A stretch of DNA of 64,000 bases from Xestospongia muta (GCA_963693285.1 OY848917.1:30143245-30207244), one strand, 5' to 3'. Counted from the first letter of the stretch, positions 22,768 through 35,290 are shown. A program made the numbers and translations. The notes: generated by a model not told the origin, from the letters alone.

Positions 22768-24045
22768 AGAATTTGCTTAGTATTATATAACATTTTATAT
22801 AGATCTATGTATGCTCAAACAACACTTACAACAACAGTAAATAAGATTATAGATCATCAATAGAAGCTGTGCCATTGACAGTGAGACCATGTTATCATCA
22901 TTTTTCTTAACACCATGGCCTCTAAATTGACGAATATTATTGTATTTTCTAATGTGAATTACAACAAAAATATAGCTAAAAATTGTTCCTTATCTTGTGT
23001 GTGTTTTCAAAACGGTAGTAAAAATTTATTAACAATCTATTTTGGATATCATCCATTTTTATTGAACAACTATTTGGCTCTCTAAAAGATTCAAACAACA
23101 AACAAACTCTTTAATTATATGACTGACTATGCAGCTTCACTGATAAAATGATCTTCTAATTCATAGGGAACTAATAAAGCATTTATATACAATCCACTTC
23201 ATTAATTAATAACGTATTATGATAACAATGGTGCTGCTGTTATACCATTTACTAACTGCAAAGACATTATAATGAAATCAATAACATTAGCAAACAGTGA
23301 GCTTGATATCAATGACTAGCTATAATAAGGCCCTAACTAAGCCAATGTTAGCTAACTCTTTTTTTGACATCAATAATTTCATATTGGAATGGTGGTAGAT
23401 TAGTCAAATAGCCATGCAGTTGAATTATCAGTCAGACAATCACATATCTAGTCAGTCAAATACTCAATTATTTGGTCAAATGATCAGATAGTGAGTGTCA
23501 GTCATACAATCAGTGAAGTAGTCAACCAAATAGTCAAAACGCGGTCAGTCACATGTGAGTATTTTATTGACTAACCAACATATTGGCTATCAATTTACTA
23601 TTAGACTGACTGATTAGTAAGTCAGTTAGGCTATTAGTAGAACAATCAGACAGTTAGTCAGTCAAATATTTAGTTGAATGATCAGTTATTCAATCAATTA
23701 ATGTCAAGTAATCAGTTAAATTATTGGTCAGACAATTGTCACTCATTAACTCAGTCATATAGTCAAGCACTTAGATAAATGGTCTATAAGTCAGTCGGTC
23801 AAATACTTGGTTGAATAGTAAGTTAATCAGTCAAATATTCAATCAAATAGCCAGTCAAACATACCAATCTATAAGTCAAATAGTTTGTATGTCATTGTAC
23901 ATTAGGTCATGTGACTGGGATATTGGCAGATGGATTAAAATGGTGATGGAATTATATTCATAAAAGACACAATATAGACCTTATGCACATGACATCACCG
24001 ATTGCACGATGGGCCATCCTCTATTTTGAGTGGTTAGAAAGGAAA
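22768..24045. other. Non-coding, with degenerate GTCAGTCAAATA repeat
   Basis: No gene was found. From about 23,390 to 23,890 the sequence is dominated by irregular copies of AGTCAGTCAAATA and related strings (AGTCAATCAAATA, GGTCAGACAAT), a decayed tandem repeat with no fixed period. The rest is AT-rich sequence with nothing recognisable. Confidence 0.55.
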
Positions 24046-25130
24046 ATGGTGAAAAGCTGTTGTGCAATTGGATGTTTCAATTAAGTACTCTAAAGGCAGT
24101 GGTTAAGTTTATACAGGTTTCCTGCAGATAAAGGAAGCCGTGATAAATGGATATCAGCGGACAAATGAAAAAACTGGCTACCAAATGAGCACACATGGTT
24201 GTGTAGTGCTCACTTTGTAAGTGGAAAAAAAGTAATCATCATCTCTCTCCCGACTATATACCTAGCATTTTTAGCTTTGTTAGTAATCCTCAGAAAGGAA
24301 AAAGTCATCAAAAATTGAGTGATTACAAGAGAAGAAGAAATGTGAAGCATGTTAGACTGGAGAACACTGAAAGCTCAGTTGAAAAGGGGCAGAGTGAGGC
24401 CACAGAGAATGATGAAGAAAGAGAGATGGACTTTGAGGGTGTTAGTGTTATAGATGATATAGAAGGAGGTATGAATGATGAAGGATATACGGAAAGTAGT
24501 ATGATGACTAATTGCAAGGATGTGCAGACAGACAGCATTGGTACTACTTCCACTGGGTCCATGACTGACATGTCAATGCATTATATAGAGGCATTAGAAC
24601 AAGAGTCTGTTAGAGTTGTACCATGTAGTATGTGTACTGTTAGAGAATGCATACGGTCGGAGGATTCATCGAGTTCAGATGACCAAAAGGTTCGGTTTTA
24701 TACTGGTCTAACATCATTTGCTGTTTTAATTTCAGTTTTCAACTTGGTGTCATGAGTCTATTCTCATACCAAAGTTTGAAGAATTTATGGTTACATTCAT
24801 GAAGCTACGTCTTTCTCTGTTTGATCAGAATCTTGCTTACCGATTTGGTGTCAGTCAACCTTTAATTTCAAGGATTTTCCATAAATAATTTGTCATGATG
24901 TTTGTTAGGTTGAAACTATTGATTAAATGGCCTAACAGATCTAGAGAAGAGCTACACAAAACTATGTCAATTGATTTTAGAGCAAATTTCAAGAAATGTG
25001 TAGTAATAATTGATTGTTTGAAATCTTTTGTGAGAGGCCCTACCCATTGAAAGCTAGAGCCCAGACGTATTCAGACTATAAACAGATTCATCATGCATAC
25101 TTTCTCAGGTAAGAATACATGTGGAGTGAG
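24046..25130 (+). pseudogene. THAP-domain DDE transposase relic
   Basis: The start ATG GTG AAA AGC encodes MVKSCCAIGC, the first zinc ligands of a THAP domain, and further on FPADKGSRDKWIS and WLCSAHFVSGKK supply the remaining C2CH ligands; stops and a frame change interrupt it. An open stretch (24,315-24,755) is an acidic and serine-rich linker. Then come FDQNLAYRFGVSQPLISRIFHK, a helix-turn-helix, and KKCVVIIDCFEIF with LKARAQTYSDYKQ, the first catalytic aspartate region of DDE_Tnp_4 transposases (Harbinger/ISL2EU group). The rest of the catalytic domain is lost. The ends of the element were not identified. Confidence 0.75.
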
Positions 25131-25434
25131 TTATTGGACTGCTATGACAAAAATATACAAATTTAGAATCGAACTTACCAATTAATACGATGATGTGTGA
25201 TAATTCTGAAGATAGTGTAATTGATAAAATTGTTACTGTTTCTTGTGCACTAAGTAACTGCTGTGAATCAGTAATTCCTTTTGAATAACTTATTATTGTA
25301 CAATGAGAAATTTGTTTATTTCTGTATGTTGCCTATGTTATATGATTATATACCTGCATGTTGTACTTTTATGAAATGTTGGAAAGAATTAATAAACTGG
25401 ATATTAGTTGGTATTAATTATTAGAGTAGCAAAT

Positions 25435-26540
25435 TTACTGTTCAAGTTGACAGTTCAGACAAAACCACTTGTCATCTGAAACCGAGTCAATATTTAGGCC
25501 ATCCATGTGAAACCACTTAGTGGGACAAGAATCATTGTCACATCCTATCATATCTCCAGCTATATATGGCACTACCTCGACAATAACACCATTCATCATC
25601 ATTCATCTGATTCAGAATTCTCTTTTCATCAGGATCTTTTCTCATGGACATCAACCTTGAATACCACCTACCAACAATTTCAGGTAACACTTTATTCATA
25701 AAAAGTGTTAATCCTTTACCAAGTGCATTTTCTATGAAAGCATTATTGTAATTGATTTTGAGAACAACCAGCTCATTTGGGCTCCAGACAATGAAGTAGC
25801 AGTAATTTACTTGGCATATTTTCATCTGAAGTTGTACTTGATAGTAATAATCATGATTTGAACAAAGTCCACATGTATCTTTGTACATGAGCTGTTACAC
25901 AATTACTCCAAACAGAAACTAGATTTAGTAGTAGTATCTCAGCTATTGGTTTCAGTACAGAAAAGTAGAGCAGCAGAATGAGAACAGGCTTCACCCAAGC
26001 CTGCCATACAATTACTATGTGTGCACATATTACTGTGCTATTTTTCTTAGCAGCTACCCTGAGATGTAGAAGAGGTGATGAAATGCTCTGTGAGTGTTGA
26101 ACATTAGCCTTTAGCACAACAACTTCATCTTGTACCATGATTTCTACTTTCCCTACCCAGCCCTGAATAAAAACATTATAGCCATCTATACTCTTGTAGG
26201 CTTTTAGCTGTTCTCTTGTGTATGAGCTGGTAGTACAAATAAGATAGTTGAAAATGTCAGGGTATTTTATTTCAGGCCAGAGTTCCTGTGTAGATCCACT
26301 GATTATACTGACAAAACTCTTTGAAACATATGGATCAATTGACAAACAAGCCATATCCATTTTTTCTCTGTATCTCTTCTGTGCTTGACAGTCCAACTCG
26401 TCATAATATTTGGAGAAATTCATCGTTACAGTGCTTACACATGTGTTACAGAGTGCAGTCTTCCACTCAAAATACCTACCCAGCAACGCATTTTGCGTTG
26501 CTAGCATTTGTATGGATCATGCATAATGTCTATATTATTA
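25435..26540 (-). pseudogene. SWIM-YqaJ-PHD protein relic
   Basis: Three modules are readable on the minus strand. First, a SWIM-like zinc site, where AHCNCMAGLGEACSHSAALL appears after a frameshift near 26,015. Second, HDYYYQVQLQMKICQVNYCYFIVW, which matches the C-terminal half of YqaJ/lambda-exonuclease-like nucleases. Third, a PHD finger read in a shifted frame (WCYCRG, CDNDSCPTKWFHMDG, DDKWFCLNCQL), ending in TAA at 25,435. I know this combination from uncharacterised proteins of cnidarians and sponges, probably mobile-element derived. Several frameshifts and a stop near 25,890 show that it is dead here. Confidence 0.65.
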
Positions 26541-27256
26541 CATTATTATACACTAATTATAGGGGTTTTCCTACATCATGAGATCTACTCTACCATTGAA
26601 GATAAATATCAAGAAGCTCTTTTAATTTTATCTCAAGAGCAAACTTGTGTCTGCATTGCACAAAGAGAGGACACTTGATTATTTCATCCTGGTCAAAATA
26701 ACTTTAGCATACCTTTATGTTCACAAATGACTATAGTACATGTACACATATAAGGCATAAAAATTGTCAATTTAAAATGTATTCAATTAATTTAACAATA
26801 ATTTATGTCTGTTATCAAACAGTAGAAGTCATCGCACCAATATCTTATTCATTAGTCTGATATTTCCACTCAAGTTCAAGTTAACAGTGTTACTATAAAT
26901 TATATCATTTTTTAAAGGAGATTGCTCACAAGTTTAGTGAATTGACCTGTGATTATGGCATTGCATTACAAGAATCAGGTAACAAAGATATCAGTAAGAG
27001 AAAGAGATATCACTTTGTTATTTAGGTACCTCTAAGGGTGTATGTCATTCTGGATAATAAATGGCATTCAAGGGACCAAGTTAATAATTTCATTCCATGA
27101 TGTCTGTATTGTACTTAAAACATTAAATTCACTAATTCTCTTTGTACTTATCTAACATCTTCTGAACATTTTGGCTCATGAATATGTACAGACATGTAAT
27201 CTCTGGTACTGAATAATCTCAGACTAATATACTAAACAGCTATTTCAGACTGGTAT
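26541..27256. other. Non-coding spacer
   Basis: AT-rich sequence without a recognisable gene or repeat. The stretch CAGACTGGTAT just before 27,257 resembles CAGACCAGTAT at about 30,562, on the other side of the transposon that follows. Confidence 0.4.
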
Positions 27257-27549
27257 CACTGTGTAAATGCTACAGTATATGCTATCTTATTACATAGTTA
27301 ACACCACCTTATACTTCAGGAATAAGCCAGATAAGTTTGTTTATATTAGTATAACAAGGGTTTATAACAGCTTATCAATACGCTATAAGCACCCCTGTTT
27401 TAAGCTCTCTTATATTCCAGAAATAAGGTGTACTTATAACTGTAATATAACAATATTATATCATAGCTTATTTCGAACATTGCCAATTTGGGGGAATAAT
27501 TATTTTCACAAAAATGAAATGCAAAACAAATCCACTATAATAATAATGT

Positions 27550-28940
27550 CAATCAGTACTAAACAAATATTCAGAATCACTGTCCTCTTCTCTTTCTACT
27601 GTTTCTGTATTATGATTTAGTACTGACACAACGACTGATTCACCATCACCATTATCTTTATTTAGTCCATCTTTAAGTATCCACAGCTTTGCATTTTCTG
27701 AAATTGTCTTTTGAAGTGAGGACCCTACTTCTCTTGTGAATCATGCATGGGAAGAATCTATTTTCACATTTCTTTCATCAAGTTTTTCCATGAACGAGTG
27801 AAATCAATCAGACCGATGATGAGGTTGATAGCAAACATATTTTTCTTTGTCGAACATCATGTCTGGTGTTACAGACTCCCAAAATCTTGCACGTCTTTCA
27901 AATGTCTACACTATTGAAAGCATAAGCATTATAGTATATATTGTATACAAAACATACCCACCTCTTTGTCGATCTCAGTTGTTTTTACTTTTGACTGGGG
28001 TCACAAAATGCTTTGGGTGTCTTTTTTACGTCCTACAACCTTCTACAAAGAAATAAAGATTAAAACAAAATAAACTCATCACTCACATACTTAATATAAC
28101 TTTTTCAGGATAACAATCTCCAACTACAGAAATAGTCGTCCTCACAACCTTAGCATTATGACTTCCATATATTCTGTGTATAAGAGTATTTATTACATCA
28201 ATGTTACTATGAAAAGCTTCCAGTTCATTTATCTTGAATTGTTTGTCTTCATCCATTGCATTATGCACTGCTCATATATTCTGCTCTATTAATAAAGAAT
28301 AAAGTATAGTGGATTATTTTCCTTTGGATCATAGCATGAGCATAAGTTACTGATGTGTGCGTGTGAGCAGTACTTGTAAGACAAGAGGTGTAGCTCTTTT
28401 GCCTTTACCAATACTGCTAGAAGTTACAGAAGTGATTGAGGATGCTGTCGAAGATCTGATATTGATATCATCTTCTAGTGTTTTCTGTCGAGTCTCTAAA
28501 GAATCCAGTTGATAGTAAATACAGCCAATTTTGGTGCTAATACAACCATGTTTTGAGTCCATACATTGTTGAAAAGATTGAAGTATGCTGGTCAATGTCT
28601 GTATCTCATTATGACTTGTAACATGACCATCATTTGTTCCAGTATGGCAAGGAGAAGTAGATCTATTTCCAGTCGGGAGAGATTGTCCAGGGAGCTATAT
28701 AGTACTATGATGGCGAGGCTCTACAAAAATGTCAGCTTAATTTGACCAACAATACCACTAGAAATAAAGTACCTTTGTCTAGTGAATTCATCTAGTTGTA
28801 CATGATTATAAGAATCAGTGAGTCCAGATGACAAAGGCTGATATTGCGACCTATAGTGTGCATATATAACATAATGGAGTCTCGTTGTATGACAACGAAC
28901 CTTATAGGACAAACATTTCAATTTCCTGACAATCACTTAG
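27550..28940 (-). pseudogene. Unrecognised fragmented minus-strand frames
   Basis: Several short minus-strand pieces have coding character: VGSSLQKTISENAKLWILKDG ending ...EYLFSTD at about 27,550, NELEAFHSNIDVINTLIHRIYG (28,083-28,268), a helical piece with DSLETRQKTLEDD followed by a serine-rich stretch and GKGKRATPLVLQ (28,347-28,595), and 28,721-28,936. They could be exons of one minus-strand gene carried by the transposon, but stops between them and the lack of a known domain prevent a firm model. Confidence 0.35.
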
Positions 28941-29473
28941 TCAGTATACTTACATGAAAAAGAAATCAAGCTAACAATCATTGCTTAAACAACAGACAAC
29001 CTTTTACTGATTACAAAATACCTTCCATTTGATATTTCATTACAGAAAATGCTACTATATATCACAGGCATATAAGTTAGGGTGATCCCGATGTTCTTAT
29101 GTTTTATAGTAAGGCATGTACCGTCATATATTATAATATATAATATATTTTGTACCAAGATGAACTCTAAAAACTTGATGAAGTGGCTCCGGAGGGATTC
29201 TTTTGCCTTCCAAACTGAAGAGCTCTCCTTGCACCTGTTAATGTAGATGAAAATGTAGTTGCAGTAGTGTCTTTCGATACTCCTTTTCTTCTGGCTCAGA
29301 GTAACTCATATCAATTCTATATAATACACGAGGTATATACCGTAAATAATCTATTGTTTTTAAAGGTGGTATTGTTGGCAATTTTGTAATTTGATCATGG
29401 AGAGATGTGTGAGACGTAAAAGAGTTTGTTCTTATCGCATGGAAGAGGTTGCACATACCTCTTCCATTTTTAA

Positions 29474-29617
29474 TCCTAGGATAAAATATTGCAAACAATT
29501 TATTGTCCTAGGATGAAATATTGCAAGGAAAAATTTTTTATCCTAGGATAAATTTTGTGCGGGTAGGACAAAATATTGCAGCAATATTTTATCCTAGGAT
29601 AAAATATTGCTGCAATA
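29474..29617. repeat. TCCTAGGA palindrome cluster
   Basis: Four copies of TCCTAGGA (29,474; 29,506; 29,541; 29,592) sit in related surroundings (TTATCCTAGGATAAAATATTGC). The last is the centre of a perfect 44-base palindrome, 29,574-29,617, with arms TATTGCAGCAATATTTTATCCT. A half copy (TAGGACAAAATATTGC) lies at 29,564. The cluster lies within the transposon. Confidence 0.9.
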
Positions 29618-29834
29618 CTTTATCCGGTCGGACAAGTTTTAGGTATGATAATAATTGTCGTGACAGGCCCGATCAATTGATGACGAAACTGGTATCACAC
29701 CTGTCCAGTCTCAATGATTGACTGCACAGAGAGAAGCTACCACAAGCTTATTAATCCAATAATCGAAAAAGTTTTAATGATGTCGAACTAATGAATCTAC
29801 AGGAAATGTTTATATCCTGCAACAGAATATTATA

Positions 29835-30245
29835 TTGTTGAATCATTTCTGCAAGCAAATATACGTTAATGATCATCTTTTTCTCAGCAGTAAATCACGT
29901 TCTCCAAAATCAACTGCTGTTGCTGCACACTGGCTTAATAATGTCATGAGTATTGATACAAGTAGACAGGCGCGCACCCGAGCTGGATTTGTAACTTATT
30001 TCTTTTGTCATGAGTTAAAACTAAAATCCAGGTCAAATTCCGTAAAACTACAAATACTAATGTATTAGCTACATGTCCAATGGTTGGAAGATCACCCATA
30101 TTGAGATTCATTCTAACAACATTTCTTTCTTCAACAACATTTGTGAGAGATAATTATGTCAATTTTATTCCTGTTGCTAGAATAGTGGGACATATTGTGG
30201 AGTTGCCGAGACTAATGTAAAACTTGATTATAGAATTGACAAAGT
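29835..30245 (+). pseudogene. Transposase C-terminal remnant
   Basis: Translation gives a basic stretch (SSKSRSPKSTAVAAHW), TRAGFVTYFFCHEL, then in a second frame VQWLEDHPY, and in a third TTFLSSTTFVRDNYVNFIPVARIVG. This resembles the C-terminal end of large transposon proteins in sponges and cnidarians as I remember them (pattern YFF-H, W-x-x-HP, F-x-PV-x-RI). Two frame changes show decay. Position near the right end of the element agrees with its being the end of the transposon gene. Confidence 0.4.
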
Positions 30246-30539
30246 GATTGTTTGTGTTCCCTTATTAAAAAGTGCACTTGTTTGACATTAGCTGTGTCTT
30301 TTGTAAAATTTTATATTATACAATAATGATTATTATTAATAGTTATGCAATAAGCATATTCTTATATCAAATTGCTTAAAATAAGTCTGTTATAAGCAAG
30401 ATTATAACAGAATGAGCTGTAAGCACCCACACTATATCATCCTTATATAGACTGTTAGTATAAGAGAGCTTATAACAGTCTGATATTACTGTTATAATAG
30501 GTGACAGATAACAGACTATTCTTAGCAATTTACACAGTG

Positions 30540-31174
30540 TATTGATCCTCAAGTAGTTTCAGACCAGTATCCTCAGTAGTCTCAGACTGATACTGATCCC
30601 CAAGAGCCCAGTAGTTATCAGCAGGAGTCCCAGGTTGATGATATTTATTCTCAAATGGTTACATCCAGTAAAGATACTCAAATGGCTAAGTGCTCCACCT
30701 TAATTTGATTATCGACATAATATTGATAACATGAAATTATTAAGATCATAGACTACTCCTCTGATCCCACAGTCATTCAAAGTATTTTTCTAATGCTTCT
30801 ATATGATACCTTGAACTTGAAATGGGAGACAACATTTTGAGGTGACTATCAAACTAATTGATTTTTAATCTCAGCTACATTATAGGTTATATGAGTTACC
30901 TATCAACATGTAGATAAATAGAGGTGGATGTATGAATGTTTGGATAAATTGATGGCTATTTTACAGTGAGATTTAGATGAAGTAGAAAAAATTAGACAGC
31001 AACATAACTTTATTGCATAACAAAATATTTCAATTTGAAACATAACATATGTAGTATTAAAAAGGAGGATAATGTAATTTCAATTAGAAAAAAGACAACT
31101 CAATTTATGAAATGTATATAATATATTTAGTACAAAGGTCATGTAGGAAGGAGATAGGAATAACATATAAAATA
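30540..31174. other. Non-coding spacer
   Basis: AT-rich sequence between the transposon and the 3-prime end of the ankyrin-Roc-COR gene. No gene is recognised. A clear AATAAA for the minus-strand gene was not found close to its stop. Confidence 0.4.
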
Positions 31175-31500
31175 TTACTGATTGGCATATTTACTATACA
31201 CTTTAGGTTTCTTTAGAAATTTGCGAATATTATCACCAATTTGGAAGTTGTTCACAATTGGACCTTCCATTTCATCTAATAAAACTTCCCAAGTAGTTTC
31301 ATTTGCTTTCTTCTCTAGCCATTTATTGATCACGATCGATAGATTCATCTCAGTTGGATTATTGCTTATCTTCAAGCTATCTAGGTCTCCAGTTTTCACT
31401 TCAAGTGAGACTCCAATGACGTACCATTTGTCCTTAATAGGCATTAGTAAAGCTAGGACATCTTTCATTATAGGAACTTTAGAAAGAATCTGGTCAATAT
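31175..31500 (-). other. Death domain exon (exon 21)
   Basis: The last coding exon enters in phase 1 and encodes 108 codons: ILSKVPIMKDVLALLMPIKDK, then WYVIGVSLEVKTGDLDSLK, LSIVINKWLEKK, TTWEVLLDEMEGP and IGDNIRKFLKKP. Six predicted helices, the W-x-x-x-G-x-x-L core, the KWLEKK segment and TTWEVLLDEM are typical of the death domain fold. The fold assignment is by motif only. Confidence 0.75.
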
Positions 31501-34500
31501 CTACAATAGAATATACATAGACTTATAATCAACTTTCAAACAGTATTGTAGTAATAATGATAAACATACAAACAAACCATTAACATTAAGTAATCTTACC
31601 TAACGTATTTTCTACTGGTGTATTAAGATGTGATGAATCAGTAGTGTCATTTAATGTACCTATATTATATGAGAAATGAGAAGATTGATAGTAACAATAC
31701 TTAATAAATTACTTGAAGAAGGAGTACTTGAGCTAGCAGTTCCTGCTATTTTATGAGTACCTACAAAATAAAAAAACTACAATGAAAAATGTGCTGTAAT
31801 ATATGTAATATTTTCACAATCAATTGTAGTTATTTGTTATATGTTGTAGCAGTAATGATGTAGGTTTTACCTAATGTACTCTCTACTGTTGTAGTAGGAC
31901 ATGATGAATCAGTAGCGTCAGGTGATATTCCTTTATAAATAAAATATATCTTAACAATTATATTACACTACAGGATTTATTACCTGATGAAGGAGAGCTA
32001 ATTGGGATAGTAGTTACTCCCATATTATCAGATCCTATTAAATAATATGTAAAAAAGCAATAGGTCATCAAACAAAGACTGACCTTGACATGTCTTCTCA
32101 AGGAGTGATTTAGAGGCAAGTTCAATGTCATCATTAGTTAATGGAGGGGAGGCAAGATCCTGTACATGATGTAAGTATAGAAGTACAATAATATAATGTT
32201 CAAAATTAAAAGAACATGTACATTGTTACATGTACACTAAAAGTAAGTAAATAAAGTACATTCACTTACAAAAGGATTACGTCCAGCAAAAACACTCAAA
32301 TTGCTACAGTGCTCCTTTATAGCGACGTGAGTACATTTGATAGATGACAAGAATGAGACACCACAGACATTTTGAATGTGTCGAAGATAATCATCTTGAA
32401 CTGGTGACTCAGCATTACATGTACTGAACAGTGCTTTTGTTACCAAAGGAGCGATGTGAAGAAATGGATCATTGTTTCCTACAATCTCTTTGACATTACA
32501 TGGAATGTCATCTGTCCCTATAATCTTGGCTTTAGTAAGAACAGCAATAGCGACATCTTCCATTGAATAAAGTGTGCGTTTACAGACGTCAAGAGTACGA
32601 GCAGTAGATACTTGATTTGGGTGAATCATATATTCATAACTTGTACATGAACAAAATTGCTCTTTAAGACTTAGGACTTTCTTAATGACTGAGTTAAAAA
32701 CTTTGCGACTTTCATCCATTTCTTTATTTGATGTCAATACTGTAACACAACGATTGTGTTCAGATACTTCAACAACCACCTCAAAGTTGCTCTTCCAATA
32801 TATACCATTAGTCCATACTGTACAACGACGAGCTAACTTTTGTACAGCAGGGTTAGTTACATCAATTATACCAGGTTTTATTCGAGGAGGGAGGCAATAA
32901 ATATAAGCGAGGCAAAGAAGGAGGATGTGAAGAAATCGTGTAGACAGAAATTGATTAGGATTTGGACATCACAGACACCATCCTAATCCATTTTCTACTT
33001 TGATATCAGTGGGTGGTTCAGCACTGACAAGTGCTGGAAAAAACAGAAGCTCATCTAATGGCAGAGGTATTGATGCTGATATGTTAGTTTCAACATCATC
33101 AAGTGTGCTTGATTCAATTACGTGGCAAAATTGTAGACTTCTAAGAAACCCAATTAACATATCAGTATTGTGATGAGGAAATGCTTTCTGGAGAGCTGAC
33201 AGAGGTATAATGCCAGTATTACTAGCCATATCTCGATAAACACGCTCAATTGCTGCCGGGGCAAATAGGACACCATTGATTTCTGAAAGCAGAGCAGCTC
33301 TGTTTATAATTATCCAACTTTCACCTTCCTTGTTTTTGAGGAATAAGATAAGACCCTTGTCACTCAAAGTGGATAAGAATTCAAGTAACACTGACATTTC
33401 AGATGGAAGAGAAGGATCATTACGCTCTTTTAATAAAACACATAGCTCTTTTAAACTAATAGCTACTCTTTCAAGAAGCTGAAGAAAGGAGTATTGGACA
33501 TGGCAATAAAAACTAATTTTGTCAGATCGATCAAGTATAGCTTTACAGCTCTTTGACAACATAGCGATAAACTCTTTGACACCTTTCCCTCCAGGACGAT
33601 GGCATTCCATTGGTATGAACCCACAGAATTCTTGTGAATAGGTCGCCTTCTCAACAACTTCATCCACCAATTTAGAAATTGGATCCAAGCTAGTAGTCAA
33701 CTCATCTAGTCGACTTCCAACAACAATAATTTGTGATCGCTTTGAACTCTTCATTCCTTTGCTGATGTTTTCAATGAAGTTAAACCAGTAGTATAACTCT
33801 TTTCTCATTTTCTCCTTGTCGTTGATTAGCTTGGAAAGGACCAAAAACACAGCAGGTGAGCTCAACATGAGATTTTCCAGGATAGCAGCATGACTACTAT
33901 AATATTCCCTGTGACCAGCGAGGTCATAGAGAACGATATTCCCTATTTCATGACTTGTGAAGGTATGTGAATTAATACCAGCTGTTAGCGATTCTACTGT
34001 GACACATTCGGATGCATCAAACTTGTGATCAGCTGGTTTCTTAGCTCGTTCCATGATGACGGCAGTAAGGGAACTTTTCCCTGCAGTAGTGTTGCCACAC
34101 ATAAAGACTTTACCATAGGATTCCACTGGGAAGTCAGCTTGAGATTTCTGAAATGGCTCAAACATTTTTAAAATTTCAAAACGATTCTTGTGATCTTGAG
34201 GAACAAGTTCCATAGGTGTTTGTCATCTTCGTTCTTGGACATCGGATCGACTTTCCCAGATGATAATAGAAGCTTGATAGCATCAACTGAGCCTCGAGAA
34301 CAAGCATAATGAAGTGGTGTGAATCCACTCTAAGAGAGAAAGAATAGCACTAAAATTGTACAGTATTAATATTGATGTTAAATTACATTTAAAATGACAG
34401 GTGGTAATAATATGAAGAAATATTACTACAATTAACATACACTGACTTAATATTTTTAAAATAATGTATGGTCTAGATGTATCAAAGTAGAAAATGATAA

Positions 34501-35290
34501 CCCAGATTATATGTCTCATCTTTAATATTATTCAATTGATGAAGCAGTTAAAACATGACTGTTATCTTATATATAGGTTTGAAAATGAGTTGGAGGTTTC
34601 TAAAGAACAAAGAAAAAGTCCAAGTGCTCTATTTCTTTACAAACCTCCAAGGCATTGTGTAACCACTTTTAACAATTTTGAGCCTTAAGACACACCCAAA
34701 TGTCCCCAGTCACACAACAAGTTCATCTCGAGTGTGATGACTCAGCAGAATTCAAAATAATTCCATTTGATATCAATGACAAACACGAGGTATCTATCAA
34801 TAAAATAGATACCTCATTTTTATAAACACCTGCACTTCATTAGTAGATAGATACCTCATTAACATCAAAGGGAATTATTTATAAATTGTTTAAAAACACT
34901 CAAAGCACTAAATTTATTAAAACAATAAGAATTTATTTAGACTTGATTATCTGAGAAAAGATGAGCCAGAGCCTGTACAATTATCAACAAGATTATAATT
35001 GTAATAATCATCTTAAGACTATCATGATTGACAACAATATCATGTAAAGTTTTTGGTAATGCAAAGCTAGATATGTAACTAGGAAGGTAAAAAAGGAGGT
35101 AATATTGAAATAATGATAACTAATACCTAAACTACAAGTGATCACTATATCACATGAGACCAATACAAGTGGTTGTAAATAATTAACAAACACTAGCTAT
35201 ATTATCTGTTATTGGAACCAATAAGATGTCTTTATGATAGCAATTAACATTTTTGTGAATTATTTGAGTTTTGTTGCTGAACACCAATTG

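Larger units (their letters stand above)
27257..30539. mobile_element. DNA transposon with CACTG ends
   Basis: The left end reads CACTGTGTAAATGCT and the right end reads AGCAATTTACACAGTG, a terminal inverted repeat of about 15 bases with one indel. Both ends are flanked by TAT, a 3-base target duplication. Subterminal copies of TTATAACAG and of AAGCTCTCTTATA/TATAAGAGAGCTTATA occur near both ends. CACT-type ends, a 2-3 base duplication and subterminal repeats are the marks of EnSpm/CACTA elements; no catalytic motif was recognised, so the superfamily is tentative. Inside are broken open frames on both strands and a palindrome cluster. Confidence 0.65.

Noticed and set aside
23390..23890. CRISPR-like spaced repeats of GTCAGTCAAATA
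   Set aside because: Unit and spacing are irregular, spacers are not unique, and the context is a eukaryotic genome.
31182..31520. 112-codon plus-strand frame
   Set aside because: It is the complement of the death domain exon and shows no domain of its own.
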